A stretch of DNA of 64,000 nucleotides from Fibrobacteraceae bacterium (GCA_017631885.1 JAGBSH010000005.1:121670-185669), one strand, 5' to 3'; positions 35,250 through 43,930 are shown, counted from the stretch's first letter. Program-made: numbers and translations. The notes: a model not told the origin generated them from the sequence alone.

Positions 35250-35741
35250 ATGGAAGTCCTCAAATCTTTTTATATGGTCCATTATAATTTTGGGGCCGTT
35301 ATTGTTTTAATGTTTCTTTTGGGCATTTTCTTTGCCGTTAAGAAAAACGTCAAAGGCATTTTAATTTTGCTTGCCTTGATTGCCGTTATCAACGTAGTTG
35401 TTTTCCAAAAAACAAACAACAAGGCATGGACTCGTGATTTTTATGCAACAGACGAATACGAAGAAAAATTCCCTTTATACTTAAAAATCGTAAAGAATCC
35501 TGCAACAGAAACTTTTACTGATTCAATGCAATTTACCTTTACTGCAACTGATGAACGTTATCCTTGGGTTGTAGTTGACGCTACCGAAAAATCCAAAAAG
35601 ATTTTCCATTGGTGCTGGGTTGATGATGCATGGGAATCTTTTGCTAGCGTAAGTCTTGTTGATAAACTTTGGGGTTCAAAACAAGCTCATAGTGTAAGAA
35701 AAAGTTCTGAAAATCGTATTGGTGATTTAGGCAATCAATAA
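35250..35741 (+). CDS. Hypothetical membrane protein
   Basis: The 163-residue protein has two adjacent N-terminal transmembrane helices (about 12-30, GAVIVLMFLLGIFFAV, and 35-52, GILILLALIAVINVVVF) and a soluble C-terminal part of about 110 residues rich in aromatic residues (ERYPWVVVD, FHWCWVDDAWESF). AGGAG lies six bases before the ATG at 35250, so the in-frame TTG at 35244 is rejected. No family recognised. It ends in a clear terminator. Confidence 0.65.
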   Translation: MEVLKSFYMVHYNFGAVIVLMFLLGIFFAVKKNVKGILILLALIAVINVVVFQKTNNKAWTRDFYATDEYEEKFPLYLKIVKNPATETFTDSMQFTFTATDERYPWVVVDATEKSKKIFHWCWVDDAWESFASVSLVDKLWGSKQAHSVRKSSENRIGDLGNQ

Positions 35742-35760
35742 TTCTTATTAAAACTTTTTG

Positions 35761-35787
35761 GCCACTAGCAAAACTAGTGGCTTTCTT
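35761..35787 (+). terminator. Intrinsic terminator
   Basis: A perfect 8-bp stem GCCACTAG / CTAGTGGC with a five-base loop is followed by TTTCTT. It lies 20 bases after the membrane protein gene. Confidence 0.85.
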
Positions 35788-35899
35788 ATTAGACTCTCTT
35801 TATAATACTAAGCCTAACTCTCTGCAAAAAATGAATAGCGTAAACTAACATTTCAGGTTTATCTTGATTATTTAAAAACCAAACATTCGTCTTTTATTT

Positions 35900-35916
35900 C
35901 TAAAGACCATCTTTAG
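35900..35916 (-). terminator. Weak hairpin after the pectinesterase gene
   Basis: A 7-bp perfect inverted repeat CTAAAGA / TCTTTAG with a three-base loop lies just past the stop of the minus-strand pectinesterase. No strong T-run follows, so termination is only possible. Confidence 0.3.
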
Positions 35917-35921
35917 TCTTG

Positions 35922-38036
35922 TCATTTAACATGAATCATTCTTTGAATCCGCTTCCCAGAAACAAATGTCTGCACTATATAAACGCCTTGTGAAAGTCCT
36001 TCCGTTTTTATAAACATGCCAAGAGCTCGCCGAATAGGAACTCCTTGAATATTATATACTACAGAAATAGCTTTATCGCTTTCCACGTTAAATTTTTCTA
36101 CCGTAACATTTCTGATAGGAGTTGTATTAGAATCAGGTTTCGTTACATTGATAGGAATAAGTTCTATCTGGTCTAAATTTGGGCCATCGTTACCATTAAG
36201 AGTTGAAAAAACAATATTACTTACACCAAAAGGAAGGCGTATAAAACATTCTTGTGTAACATAAGTTGTCCAAGAAGATGTCGTTTTGAATACAACTTCT
36301 TGGCATGAACTAGAGTCTGTCAAAATAGAAAGACTACGAGCCGCATTACTCCCATTTGCATACGTCATTACCAATTTGTATTCTCCAAAACCTTCTGTAT
36401 AAACAGGTACTTTAGCATAAGAATTCTCTGTGCCAAAATTAACATACCCACTCCCCTGAAATCCAGTATTAGTATTTTCAAAAACAGCATTTCCCATTTG
36501 CCCTTCTTCTGCTTGAAAAATACTTACTCCTTTCGCAGTAAATATTGCTGAAAGTTCAATATCTTGTGTTACAGTAAAAGTTAAAATGGAATCTTTAACA
36601 TTTAAACCAGCAACACTACTACCATTCCAACCTTCAAACGCCCAACCAGAAATCGGTTTTGCTGTAAAAGTGACTGTTTTACCTTCAGCAACTTTCATGC
36701 TAGAAAAAGAAGTCAAAATTTGTCCACCAATTGGCTCATTAAAAGACACATTATAATAAACAACATCACTTTCTACTGTTGAAATTTCATTTGAATAAGC
36801 ACCCAAACCACCCATTGCATTAGCAGCACGAATGCTTATTTTAGAACCTACAGGAATGCTTTCTAACGAGAATGCGGGCGTTACGACATTTGTTTTGTAT
36901 TTACCATTTACAAAAACAACCCAACAACGGACATTTTCATTATTTTCCCAAATAACTTCTCCACCAACTTGTTCAATTTGGGGAGCCGAAATTTGTTGTG
37001 TTAATTTATCTGGGCTCCAAGAATCTGTTCCACTAAGCACAGCTGCTTGAGTGTATTTTGCTGCATCACTTGCATTCCATACTGTTTTTAATGTTGCTGT
37101 TGAGCCATCTTTACTTCCATCAAAATAAGTCCTACGCTGACTAGTATTTACATTCCCACCATTTGCATTTTTGCTATTGTATTCACCAAATACTTGTGGT
37201 GCTGAATTCATATTAGGTCCCCACCCTACAGCCGCTGGTTCTGCTTTCATTAAAGTATTCAAAAAAACAGTCTTTGCCGTTTTCCAAGAACGACCTAAAT
37301 AAAATGTCCCATTATAACTGGAATTACTCACTTCAAGAATGGCATTATTAAAAACATAGCCCCATTCAGTTGTTGTCGCTGCAGCTGTTATATAACCGCC
37401 AGAACGCCGCATGACTAATTTTGTCCCTTCAAAAAATACATTGCCATCGCCACAAATAAAATCAACAGTACCTTCTATTTGTCCACCATCCCAATAAGTT
37501 CTAGAAGCTCCACTTTTTTTGGTATAATATGTATCTTGCCCGCTTAGCAATTTCACATTTTTATAAATAAACTTATCGCCAACTTGTTGAACAACAACAT
37601 GACGACAAGCACTTCCACAATTTGCTTCATTACCATAAATTGCTTTATTTAATAAAGTCAGATCTTGTAAATAAATATCATTTACACCATTGAAATAAAG
37701 AGTAGCGCTTACACTAATTCCTTCATTTATAGATTTATTATAGATAATTGTTTTATCAATACTCTGCCCAACCAGTGAAACATGTGATGCCGTAAAATTT
37801 GTTCTTTGGTTTTCATCGCCTGTAAGGCTTCCGATATCATATTCTCCATCTGGAAAAAATATGACAAAATGATTTGATTCAGTCGCTTTTGCAGATTGGG
37901 CTGCATTTAAAGCCGCTTTAAAATCACCATCAACTCCAACAACAAAATCAATTTTGCGCTTTTCTATTGCTAAAACATTTGCAAAGAACAAAAGCAATAA
38001 ACAAAGTACCATTTTTGGGAAAACAAGCTTTTTCAT
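35922..38036 (-). CDS. Secreted modular pectinesterase (CE8) with carbohydrate-binding and sorting-type domains
   Basis: The 704-residue protein removes methyl esters from pectin. Order: signal peptide (1-23); CE8 beta-helix (about 25-330) with GQDTYY, the catalytic-Asp motif GTVDFICGDGNVFFEG and LGRSWK; a FN3-like linker; an InlB-type repeat (about 430-500, FTAKPISGWAFEGWNG); a CBM35/6-like module (about 505-630, starting FQAEEGQMGN); and a C-terminal tail ending GVYIVQTFVSGKRIQRMIHV, like type IX sorting domains. It lies eight bases after the PL10 lyase gene, forming a pectin operon: de-esterification prepares substrate for the lyase. Confidence 0.92.
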   Translation of the reverse strand: MKKLVFPKMVLCLLLLFFANVLAIEKRKIDFVVGVDGDFKAALNAAQSAKATESNHFVIFFPDGEYDIGSLTGDENQRTNFTASHVSLVGQSIDKTIIYNKSINEGISVSATLYFNGVNDIYLQDLTLLNKAIYGNEANCGSACRHVVVQQVGDKFIYKNVKLLSGQDTYYTKKSGASRTYWDGGQIEGTVDFICGDGNVFFEGTKLVMRRSGGYITAAATTTEWGYVFNNAILEVSNSSYNGTFYLGRSWKTAKTVFLNTLMKAEPAAVGWGPNMNSAPQVFGEYNSKNANGGNVNTSQRRTYFDGSKDGSTATLKTVWNASDAAKYTQAAVLSGTDSWSPDKLTQQISAPQIEQVGGEVIWENNENVRCWVVFVNGKYKTNVVTPAFSLESIPVGSKISIRAANAMGGLGAYSNEISTVESDVVYYNVSFNEPIGGQILTSFSSMKVAEGKTVTFTAKPISGWAFEGWNGSSVAGLNVKDSILTFTVTQDIELSAIFTAKGVSIFQAEEGQMGNAVFENTNTGFQGSGYVNFGTENSYAKVPVYTEGFGEYKLVMTYANGSNAARSLSILTDSSSCQEVVFKTTSSWTTYVTQECFIRLPFGVSNIVFSTLNGNDGPNLDQIELIPINVTKPDSNTTPIRNVTVEKFNVESDKAISVVYNIQGVPIRRALGMFIKTEGLSQGVYIVQTFVSGKRIQRMIHVK

Positions 38037-38044
38037 ATTAGGCC

Positions 38045-39787
38045 TTATTTACTTAAAGTTCTTATACCATTTACACGAAATTTTACATTGCTATTTTTCT
38101 GCATAAGATAAATACCTGTAGAATGTTTTCCGTTTTGTTCAAATTTCAAAACATAATGCCCCGATGGATTTTTCCTCAAATCTCGATGCGAAATAGCACT
38201 TGTATTTTCTTTGTCGTTTTCAATATTTACGTTTCCTATAAAAAGGTTAGAATCCGTCCAGCCTAAAGCATCAATATTAGCCATCCCATCTTTAGAAAGA
38301 CTGATAAACTTTATTTCAGAATAACCTAGAGGGAGCTCGATTTCAAACGCTTTCGTATCCCAATTTGTCCAGGCTCCTGTCATTTCCATATTTGCATTTT
38401 CTAGTACCACAACATTGTTCGCTAAAATATTAAATGCTCTATCAGATGTTCCTCCATTAGAAAAGCGTATATAAACTGTGTATTTTTTTGCAGATGTTGC
38501 TGTTACGCCATAACTCACAAAAGAGCCTTCGGCATTTGTTACATTTGCGTAGGCTTCTCCAACAAAACCACTATTCGAAGATTCTTTTACTCCGTCAATT
38601 TCTAAGTAATTTTCTCCTTCAAGAATACTATTACAAGATTCATTTCCGCATAACATTTCTAAAGGAACTGCCGGATATTCAGAACCAGAATCATTTTCAA
38701 TTGCTTTAAGATAAGCGGATTCTGTATTTAACAAAGCAGTTCCATAATCTCCTGCCCATTGGTAACCAGTCCGACGTTCTTCACTAATTTTTGTAAAATC
38801 TTGCGTTTTCGTGCTAACACCATCGCGGTCACAGAAGAAATAATCATCCGTATCTACTTCATAAAAACGATACCACAAAACATTTCCATCACGAGATTCA
38901 AACGCACCATTTTTTTTATTAAAATAAAGCCCAGTAACTCGAGTTTTTTTATACCACGCAATAGCCCCTTTAATAGCTTTTTGAATAGTTTCTGTTTGTT
39001 CTGGCCAATTCATCAAGAACCAAACAACTCCAGCAGACTCACTCCCTGATTTCGATTCTAATTCATAAGCACGAGCTGAACGCGGAGCGTAATTCAGAGT
39101 ATCATGTTGAGCGCACCATACCGTTAAATTTCCATTATTCACAATTTGAGCTTTCAATAAATATTCAATCGCTTTATCAAGAGCCTTTGTCATTTTTATG
39201 CGAGTGGTTTCATCAATAATATCACTATCAAAAGGAGATGTTGCATTTGCAATATCCATCATTGTAACCATTACGCGAATCATTGCGTTATCATTAAGAG
39301 TTACATGGTCTGAATAGTTTCCCCGTTTAGGCCAAACCTGTGGGATTCCTCCAGAAGAACGTTGCATCGTAAGGATAAAATTCACTGCTTTATTAAAACT
39401 TTCTTTAAAAATCGCTTTATAATTTGAATTAGTCGTTTCTTTATACCGAACAGCGAGTAAACGCATTTCTTGAATGGTGGCATTGTTATCTATTGTAGCA
39501 AGATCTTCTCCAGTAGCAGAACGCCAGCCTGATTTTTCACCACCTGAATATGGATTTTTATAGCTATTTGCCATTGCTTTATAAAACCCACCATTTGCTA
39601 TTTGCCATGTAGTCATATTGTAGGTATATTGGTCAATATCCATTCCAGATGCTGCAGACGTCAATTCAGAATACCCACGATAGCTATTTATTTTTGAAAC
39701 TGCAGTTGAAGGTGGTTCATACGAAAAACCAAAAGAAACTAGAACTAAAATGAAAACATTTATTTTTATCAATGAACGGATACCCAT
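38045..39787 (-). CDS. Secreted PL10 pectate lyase with CBM35-like module
   Basis: The 580-residue enzyme cleaves de-esterified homogalacturonan by beta-elimination. A signal peptide (1-22) is followed by a PL10 catalytic domain (about 25-370) with family phrases YTYNMTTWQIANGGFYKAM, TIDNNATIQEMRLLA, GGIPQVWP and HVTLNDNAMIRVM, an alpha/alpha-toroid fold. A CBM35-like module (about 385-505, starting ILEGENYLEIDG) and a C-terminal tail with GIYLMQKNSNVKFRVNG follow. First gene of the two-gene minus-strand pectin operon. Paired TTGTC/GACAA palindromes lie upstream and may bind its regulator. Confidence 0.92.
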   Translation of the reverse strand: MGIRSLIKINVFILVLVSFGFSYEPPSTAVSKINSYRGYSELTSAASGMDIDQYTYNMTTWQIANGGFYKAMANSYKNPYSGGEKSGWRSATGEDLATIDNNATIQEMRLLAVRYKETTNSNYKAIFKESFNKAVNFILTMQRSSGGIPQVWPKRGNYSDHVTLNDNAMIRVMVTMMDIANATSPFDSDIIDETTRIKMTKALDKAIEYLLKAQIVNNGNLTVWCAQHDTLNYAPRSARAYELESKSGSESAGVVWFLMNWPEQTETIQKAIKGAIAWYKKTRVTGLYFNKKNGAFESRDGNVLWYRFYEVDTDDYFFCDRDGVSTKTQDFTKISEERRTGYQWAGDYGTALLNTESAYLKAIENDSGSEYPAVPLEMLCGNESCNSILEGENYLEIDGVKESSNSGFVGEAYANVTNAEGSFVSYGVTATSAKKYTVYIRFSNGGTSDRAFNILANNVVVLENANMEMTGAWTNWDTKAFEIELPLGYSEIKFISLSKDGMANIDALGWTDSNLFIGNVNIENDKENTSAISHRDLRKNPSGHYVLKFEQNGKHSTGIYLMQKNSNVKFRVNGIRTLSK

Positions 39788-39872
39788 AAAAATCCTTTTC
39801 CAAACATCCTTTTTTTAATTTAGTTCAAATTTTATCCTTTTTTTTAAATTCTTCTTTTTTTCTTATTTAGTA

Positions 39873-39888
39873 GTTGTCTAAAGACAAC
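39873..39888. promoter_or_regulatory. Candidate operator: 16-bp palindrome upstream of the PL10 gene
   Basis: GTTGTCT-AA-AGACAAC is a perfect inverted repeat with 7-bp arms, 86 bases upstream of the PL10 start codon. The TTGTC half-site recurs in a second palindrome at 39984-39994. Confidence 0.4.
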
Positions 39889-39983
39889 AAAGACTTTTAC
39901 GATTAGTTAATTGTAAAAAAACGAACAAATACAAAGATATCTATCACTCTATACGAAAAAAATCATTGTGAATATTTTCTATG

Positions 39984-39994
39984 GACAAGTTGTC
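39984..39994. promoter_or_regulatory. Second TTGTC/GACAA palindrome in the pectin intergenic region
   Basis: GACAA-G-TTGTC, an 11-bp perfect palindrome, uses the same half-site as the one at 39873 in the opposite arrangement. Two sites 96 bp apart (about nine helical turns) could be bound together. Confidence 0.35.
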
Positions 39995-40131
39995 AATGCA
40001 GTCTTTGTGAATGCTCAATAAAAACGGTTTTATAGGAATTTTTCATTTTTTTTGCAATAAAATAAAAAGTCTTTATAGTCTATTTTTTTTTGCTATTTTA
40101 CTTCTGAAAGATTTATTCTAATAGGATTTTT

Positions 40132-40911
40132 ATGAAAAACTTTGTTTCTATTATCTGTTGCATTCTGTTAATCGCTAACATTTCTTATTCCAAAAGTCAG
40201 AATTCAGAAATTGAAGACATTAAAATCGTCAAAATTAACGATAGTAATTTTGAAAAAGAAGTTTTAAATTCTGATAAGCCCGTTATTCTTGAAATTTCTT
40301 CAACAAGCTGCCCACCTTGCCTTGTTATGATTCCAACTCTCATTAGTATTGCAAAAAATTATAGTGATATAAAAATTGCAACTGTTGGTATTGACGAACC
40401 TGGCATTGAAAAAATCAAAAACACTCTTCCTATTCAAGCATTCCCAACTTTTTATTTAATAAAAAATGGAACCATTGTAAATAGATTAATTGGCGTTGTA
40501 AAAGAAGCCGAATTATTGAATGCTTTAGGTTATACGCCTTCGCCAAAAGAAAAACAAGAAGTAGCTAAAAAGAAACCTAACAAGAAAAAGAATTTAACTT
40601 GCTCTGTTAATGGACAATTTAATGGCTTAAAAAATCTCGTTACTATTTCTTTTATTTTTAGCGAATTTGAAATTAAAAATGTTGATATTGTCACAGATGT
40701 TTTTGTACCACAAGAACTAGAAAAACATAAAGCCGAAATGATTACAAGAATTAAATCTAGCGGTAAAGGCGAAGTAACTGAAACAAAAACCGGCTTTAAA
40801 ATGCATATTGATAATGACTGCCGTTTTATGAAAGCCATGGATATGAAACGAACATCAACTTATGGTGAAATGCGCGCAGGACTTGAATTACAAGGTTTTA
40901 CCTGTAAATAA
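40132..40911 (+). CDS. Exported thioredoxin-like protein with extra C-terminal domain
   Basis: The 259-residue protein has a signal peptide (1-20) and a thioredoxin fold (about 30-135) whose active site is SCPPC (Cys60 and Cys63), followed by the conserved QAFPTFYLIKNG with cis-proline. After a Lys-rich linker (140-150) comes a domain of about 110 residues with three further cysteines and no family I recognise. AGGA precedes the ATG. It is probably a periplasmic disulfide oxidoreductase. Its place beside secreted pectin enzymes suggests help in folding exported proteins, an inference. Confidence 0.82.
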   Translation: MKNFVSIICCILLIANISYSKSQNSEIEDIKIVKINDSNFEKEVLNSDKPVILEISSTSCPPCLVMIPTLISIAKNYSDIKIATVGIDEPGIEKIKNTLPIQAFPTFYLIKNGTIVNRLIGVVKEAELLNALGYTPSPKEKQEVAKKKPNKKKNLTCSVNGQFNGLKNLVTISFIFSEFEIKNVDIVTDVFVPQELEKHKAEMITRIKSSGKGEVTETKTGFKMHIDNDCRFMKAMDMKRTSTYGEMRAGLELQGFTCK

Positions 40912-40991
40912 TTTTTATTTAAAACATATAAAATTCTTTCCTAACACCTCTATTAAAAATAAGAAGATAAATTTTCCTATTGAGGTATTTT

Positions 40992-42059
40992 ATGAAAGCT
41001 TTTTATAGTTTTGTTCTCGCATTAACCAGTTTGACTTTTGCTCAAGACAATTCATCTATTATTTCTCTTGTGAATTTTGAAAATCGAAATGTCGGGGCTT
41101 ATACGAATGCCTACGCCAAAGAAGATTTTAAACGTAATTCTACTGATAATAGCTGGTGGTATGCCATGGAGCAAAACAATGGCGAAAATGCTAAAATCGT
41201 TTATGATGGAAATGACCATGGAAATGTGTTGCAACTTAAATACCCGAAAGGTTGTGTTGGTCCTACTGGTAATGAATCTATTGGTGCTCCGGCCTGCGCT
41301 GGGCAAATTATCCAGCCACTTGTAAAACTAGCAGATACTATGTGGGTTGCTTATGATATTTTCTTTGAAGATGGTTTTGAATTTCGTCTAGGCGGTAAAC
41401 TTCCTGGGCTTTGTGGCGGTAAATGTTATACAGGAAACGCACGCCCTTCAACCGGCGATGGATTTAGCGCAAGAATTATGTGGCGTGAAGATGGTTATGC
41501 CGTGCAACTCATGTATTTTATGGGACAAATTTCTGTTTATGGCGACGATTTCCTTTGGAATCTTAATGGGACAACACCTCAAAAGCAATTTAGCACCGGG
41601 AAATGGCACAGAATTGTTACTAAAATGTCTATGAATACCATTGCAAGTCATGGGCTTGGAAACAAAGATGGCCGCATTCAAACATGGTTTGATGGGGAGC
41701 TTTCTTTAGATGTTGATACTTTACGTTTTAGAGACTACGATACGCTTCATGTAGATAAGTTTTACCTTTCTACATTCCATGGTGGAAGTTCTGCAGAATG
41801 GGCTCCAACAAAAGATTGCTTTATTCGCTATGATAACTTTACTATTTCAACAGATTCTATTGCTGTATCCACACAAATTTCTAATAATGAAAATCCAGAA
41901 AATCCTCAACTGATTCGGAATAATTTTAAAAATTACAATTCACAAGAACCTATAGGCATTTACCGTATCGACGGGACTTTAGTTGAGCATAAAATGTTAC
42001 CCCATACAAAGAATACGCTTGAGACTAAAAACGGAAAACATGTGAAACTTGTTCACTAA
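40992..42059 (+). CDS. Secreted PL14-like polysaccharide lyase
   Basis: The 355-residue protein has a signal peptide (MKAFYSFVLALTSLTFAQ) and one beta-jelly-roll domain with PL14-type phrases: GGKLPGLCGGKCYTGNARPS, GDGFSARIMWREDGY, TGKWHRIVTKMSMNT, GRIQTWFDGELSLDVD and FYLSTFHGGSSAEWAPTKD. Such lyases cleave uronic-acid polymers (alginate, glucuronan). The tail (about 300-355) with IGIYRIDGTLVEHKM resembles the sorting tails of neighbouring enzymes. GAGG before the ATG at 40992 sets the start; the TTG at 40980 is rejected. It widens the locus from pectin to other uronans. The substrate is not certain. Confidence 0.78.
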   Translation: MKAFYSFVLALTSLTFAQDNSSIISLVNFENRNVGAYTNAYAKEDFKRNSTDNSWWYAMEQNNGENAKIVYDGNDHGNVLQLKYPKGCVGPTGNESIGAPACAGQIIQPLVKLADTMWVAYDIFFEDGFEFRLGGKLPGLCGGKCYTGNARPSTGDGFSARIMWREDGYAVQLMYFMGQISVYGDDFLWNLNGTTPQKQFSTGKWHRIVTKMSMNTIASHGLGNKDGRIQTWFDGELSLDVDTLRFRDYDTLHVDKFYLSTFHGGSSAEWAPTKDCFIRYDNFTISTDSIAVSTQISNNENPENPQLIRNNFKNYNSQEPIGIYRIDGTLVEHKMLPHTKNTLETKNGKHVKLVH

Positions 42060-42082
42060 ATTCTAAAAATCCTTTTTATGAA

Positions 42083-42111
42083 AACTGCCGCGGGCTTTGC
42101 CCGCGGCAGTT
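42083..42111. terminator. GC-rich bidirectional terminator between the lyase and leuA
   Basis: A perfect 13-bp stem AACTGCCGCGGGC / GCCCGCGGCAGTT with a TTT loop lies between convergent genes. The flanking T-runs are short and broken, but stem strength and place support a terminator. Confidence 0.8.
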
Positions 42112-42143
42112 AAATTTTATACAAGAAAATTAAAAGCAAGAAC

Positions 42144-43697
42144 TTATTTAGAATAAATTAAGTTCACGCCTCCAAAAAGAGCTCGCATATTGGCTTTAAG
42201 CGTATCACTAGAAACGCCTCGACCTTCTACTTCTTTATCTCCTACACGTAAAAGAATACGAGAAAGCCCTCGACCAGCCCAGAGTTTATCTTGTTCAGGA
42301 ACAACAACTTGTCGATACTTTACAAGTTCTACAGGCATTCCTACTTCACGCATCAAAATAAGACCTGCTTCAATAGGACCTTCTGCAGTCACAGAACGCA
42401 CCAAAGGTTCTCCATCTTTTTTGAAATGGAAAATAAAGCGATTTTCATCTGGAATTACTTCAATATTATTGAATACCAAACGACCATTGACATTTACTTT
42501 CTGTTCGCGGAAAACATCTAATACGCGATCAGCAGAAAGTTCGCCTTCCTTTTCGCTCAATTCTTTTAAAATTGGTTGCAAAGAAGCCGCTTCTTGCAAA
42601 GTCAATTTGTAACCACACTTGGTAATAATTTCATAAACCGCAGTGCGCCCACTCTGGCTTGTGAAGGATATAGAATCATTCTGAGTTCTGCCAATAATTG
42701 AATAATCAATCGGGCGATAAGCTCCTTTTTTCATATCCTTTGTTTTACTTGCACCATCTTGGTGAATACCACTACGATGCACAATCGCTTCTGCACCAAT
42801 CAATGGAGCACGACTATAAATGCTTATTCCTGACCAATGAGAAATAAGAATGGCGGTTTCATAAATTTTATCCAAATGAAGCCCTGTATCTACACCAGAA
42901 TTATGGAGGCCAACAGCCACTTCATACAAGTTCGTATTTCCACAACGTTCACCAAGGCCATTCAAAGCCACTTCAAGTTGAGTGGCGCCTACAAAGAAAC
43001 TTTCAACTGTCGCAGCTGTTGCCATTCCCAAATCGTTATGGCAATGAACTGCAATAGTCACATCTTTAGGCAAAGCGTTTACGACTTGTTCAACCTGCTT
43101 AATATAAAGCATCGGGCGGTAACGTTCTACTGTATTTGGCAAGTTAATTGTTGTAGCACCAGCTTCAACAACTGCTTTTAAAACATCAATTACAAAATCC
43201 ATGTTATCTAAGCAATCACCAAAATGTTCTGCACTAAATTCTACATCGCCTTTTGTGCCTACTAATGATTTAGCAAGCGTTACACATTCAACAGCACGAG
43301 CCTTTACTTGCTCTGGTGTCATGTGTAAAACATGTTCCATAGAAAGTGGACTTGTAGCAAGGAATGTATGGATACGTGGGTGTGGAGCGTATTGCACGGC
43401 TTCCCAGGCTCGCTGGATATCTGCAGCATTACAACGAGCAAGACTTGCAACAACTACCTTACTTGCCGCTTCATCGCCTTCTTCAGCCATACGAGCCGTT
43501 AATTTGGCAATCCCTTTACAAGATTCAAAATCCATTTCTGAAGCGGCAGCAAAGCCAACTTCAACGCCTTGTACGCCAAGCTTCAATAATTGTTTGAAGA
43601 CTTCTTCTTTTTCTGCGTTATTCCAAGGTTTAGGCAAAGCCTGGTTACCATCACGCAAGGTAACATCATAAAAAAACGGTTTTCTTTCATTTTGCAT
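42144..43697 (-). CDS. leuA: 2-isopropylmalate synthase
   Basis: LeuA condenses acetyl-CoA with 2-ketoisovalerate in the first step of leucine synthesis. The 517-residue protein has an HMGL-like TIM barrel (about 10-280) with VTLRDGNQAL at the start and the metal motif HCHNDLGMATAA near residue 215, then GLGERCGNTN, and a C-terminal regulatory LeuA dimer domain that senses leucine. AAGGAG before 43697 sets the start; the open frame to 43733 lacks a site. A leader with a Leu-rich peptide and a terminator precedes it, which supports the leuA assignment over homocitrate or citramalate synthase. No other leu gene is next to it. Confidence 0.9.
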   Translation of the reverse strand: MQNERKPFFYDVTLRDGNQALPKPWNNAEKEEVFKQLLKLGVQGVEVGFAAASEMDFESCKGIAKLTARMAEEGDEAASKVVVASLARCNAADIQRAWEAVQYAPHPRIHTFLATSPLSMEHVLHMTPEQVKARAVECVTLAKSLVGTKGDVEFSAEHFGDCLDNMDFVIDVLKAVVEAGATTINLPNTVERYRPMLYIKQVEQVVNALPKDVTIAVHCHNDLGMATAATVESFFVGATQLEVALNGLGERCGNTNLYEVAVGLHNSGVDTGLHLDKIYETAILISHWSGISIYSRAPLIGAEAIVHRSGIHQDGASKTKDMKKGAYRPIDYSIIGRTQNDSISFTSQSGRTAVYEIITKCGYKLTLQEAASLQPILKELSEKEGELSADRVLDVFREQKVNVNGRLVFNNIEVIPDENRFIFHFKKDGEPLVRSVTAEGPIEAGLILMREVGMPVELVKYRQVVVPEQDKLWAGRGLSRILLRVGDKEVEGRGVSSDTLKANMRALFGGVNLIYSK

Positions 43698-43755
43698 AAT
43701 TTTCTCCTTGCTCCATTTTAAGCAGAGGAACAAGCTATGTTCAAAAGATTCCTTT

Positions 43756-43792
43756 TAAAAATAGCAAAGCCCGCTGCAATACTGAAGCGGGC
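43756..43792 (-). terminator. Attenuator terminator upstream of leuA
   Basis: On the minus strand GCCCGCT pairs with AGCGGGC around a ten-base loop, followed by a T-rich run ending ATTTTT. The left arm and loop contain CGCTTCAG, which can instead pair with CTGAAGTG at the end of the leader peptide gene (one G/U pair), an antiterminator. It lies about 60 bases before the leuA start codon. Confidence 0.75.
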
Positions 43793-43821
43793 ATTCTGTT
43801 TATACGATAAAAAACCTCACT

Positions 43822-43869
43822 TCAGCAGTGATTACCTAGAATTAGTAAAAGGTTCTTTATCTGTTTCAT
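43822..43869 (-). CDS. leu leader peptide (15 residues)
   Basis: A 15-codon ORF on the minus strand encodes MKQIKNLLLILGNHC, with four leucines and one isoleucine clustered at residues 7-11 (codons CTT TTA CTA ATT CTA). It ends 30 bases before the attenuator stem. A ribosome stalled at these codons for lack of charged tRNA-Leu would leave the following CTGAAGTG free to pair with the terminator arm, so leuA would be expressed. No Shine-Dalgarno site precedes it; the promoter places the transcript start at or next to its ATG. Confidence 0.75.
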   Translation of the reverse strand: MKQIKNLLLILGNHC

Positions 43870-43876
43870 ATTTTGG

Positions 43877-43905
43877 AATATAAAAAGATTCAGCTTTTAC
43901 GGCAA
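43877..43905 (-). promoter_or_regulatory. leu promoter (TTGCCG - 17 bp - TATATT)
   Basis: Read on the minus strand, the -35 box TTGCCG (43905-43900) and the -10 box TATATT (43882-43877) are separated by exactly 17 bases, a good sigma-70-type match. Seven bases separate the -10 box from the leader ATG, so the transcript should begin at or very near that ATG. Confidence 0.65.
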
Positions 43906-43930
43906 GAGATTTTATAAAATATTTTAAAAC

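Larger units (their letters stand above)
39788..40131. other. 344-bp divergent intergenic region of the pectin locus
   Basis: AT-rich region between the divergent PL10 and thioredoxin-like genes; both promoters must lie here. No gene is seen. It holds two small palindromes built on the same TTGTC/GACAA half-site (39873-39888 and 39984-39994). I could not identify convincing -35/-10 pairs. Confidence 0.6.

Noticed and set aside
42190..43671. Several plus-strand ORFs of 76-156 residues
   Set aside because: They are antisense shadows of leuA, without ribosome sites or recognisable domains.
43698..43930. T-box riboswitch upstream of leuA
   Set aside because: No T-box consensus or specifier-loop arrangement is visible; the Leu-codon leader ORF and alternative pairing fit ribosome-mediated attenuation.
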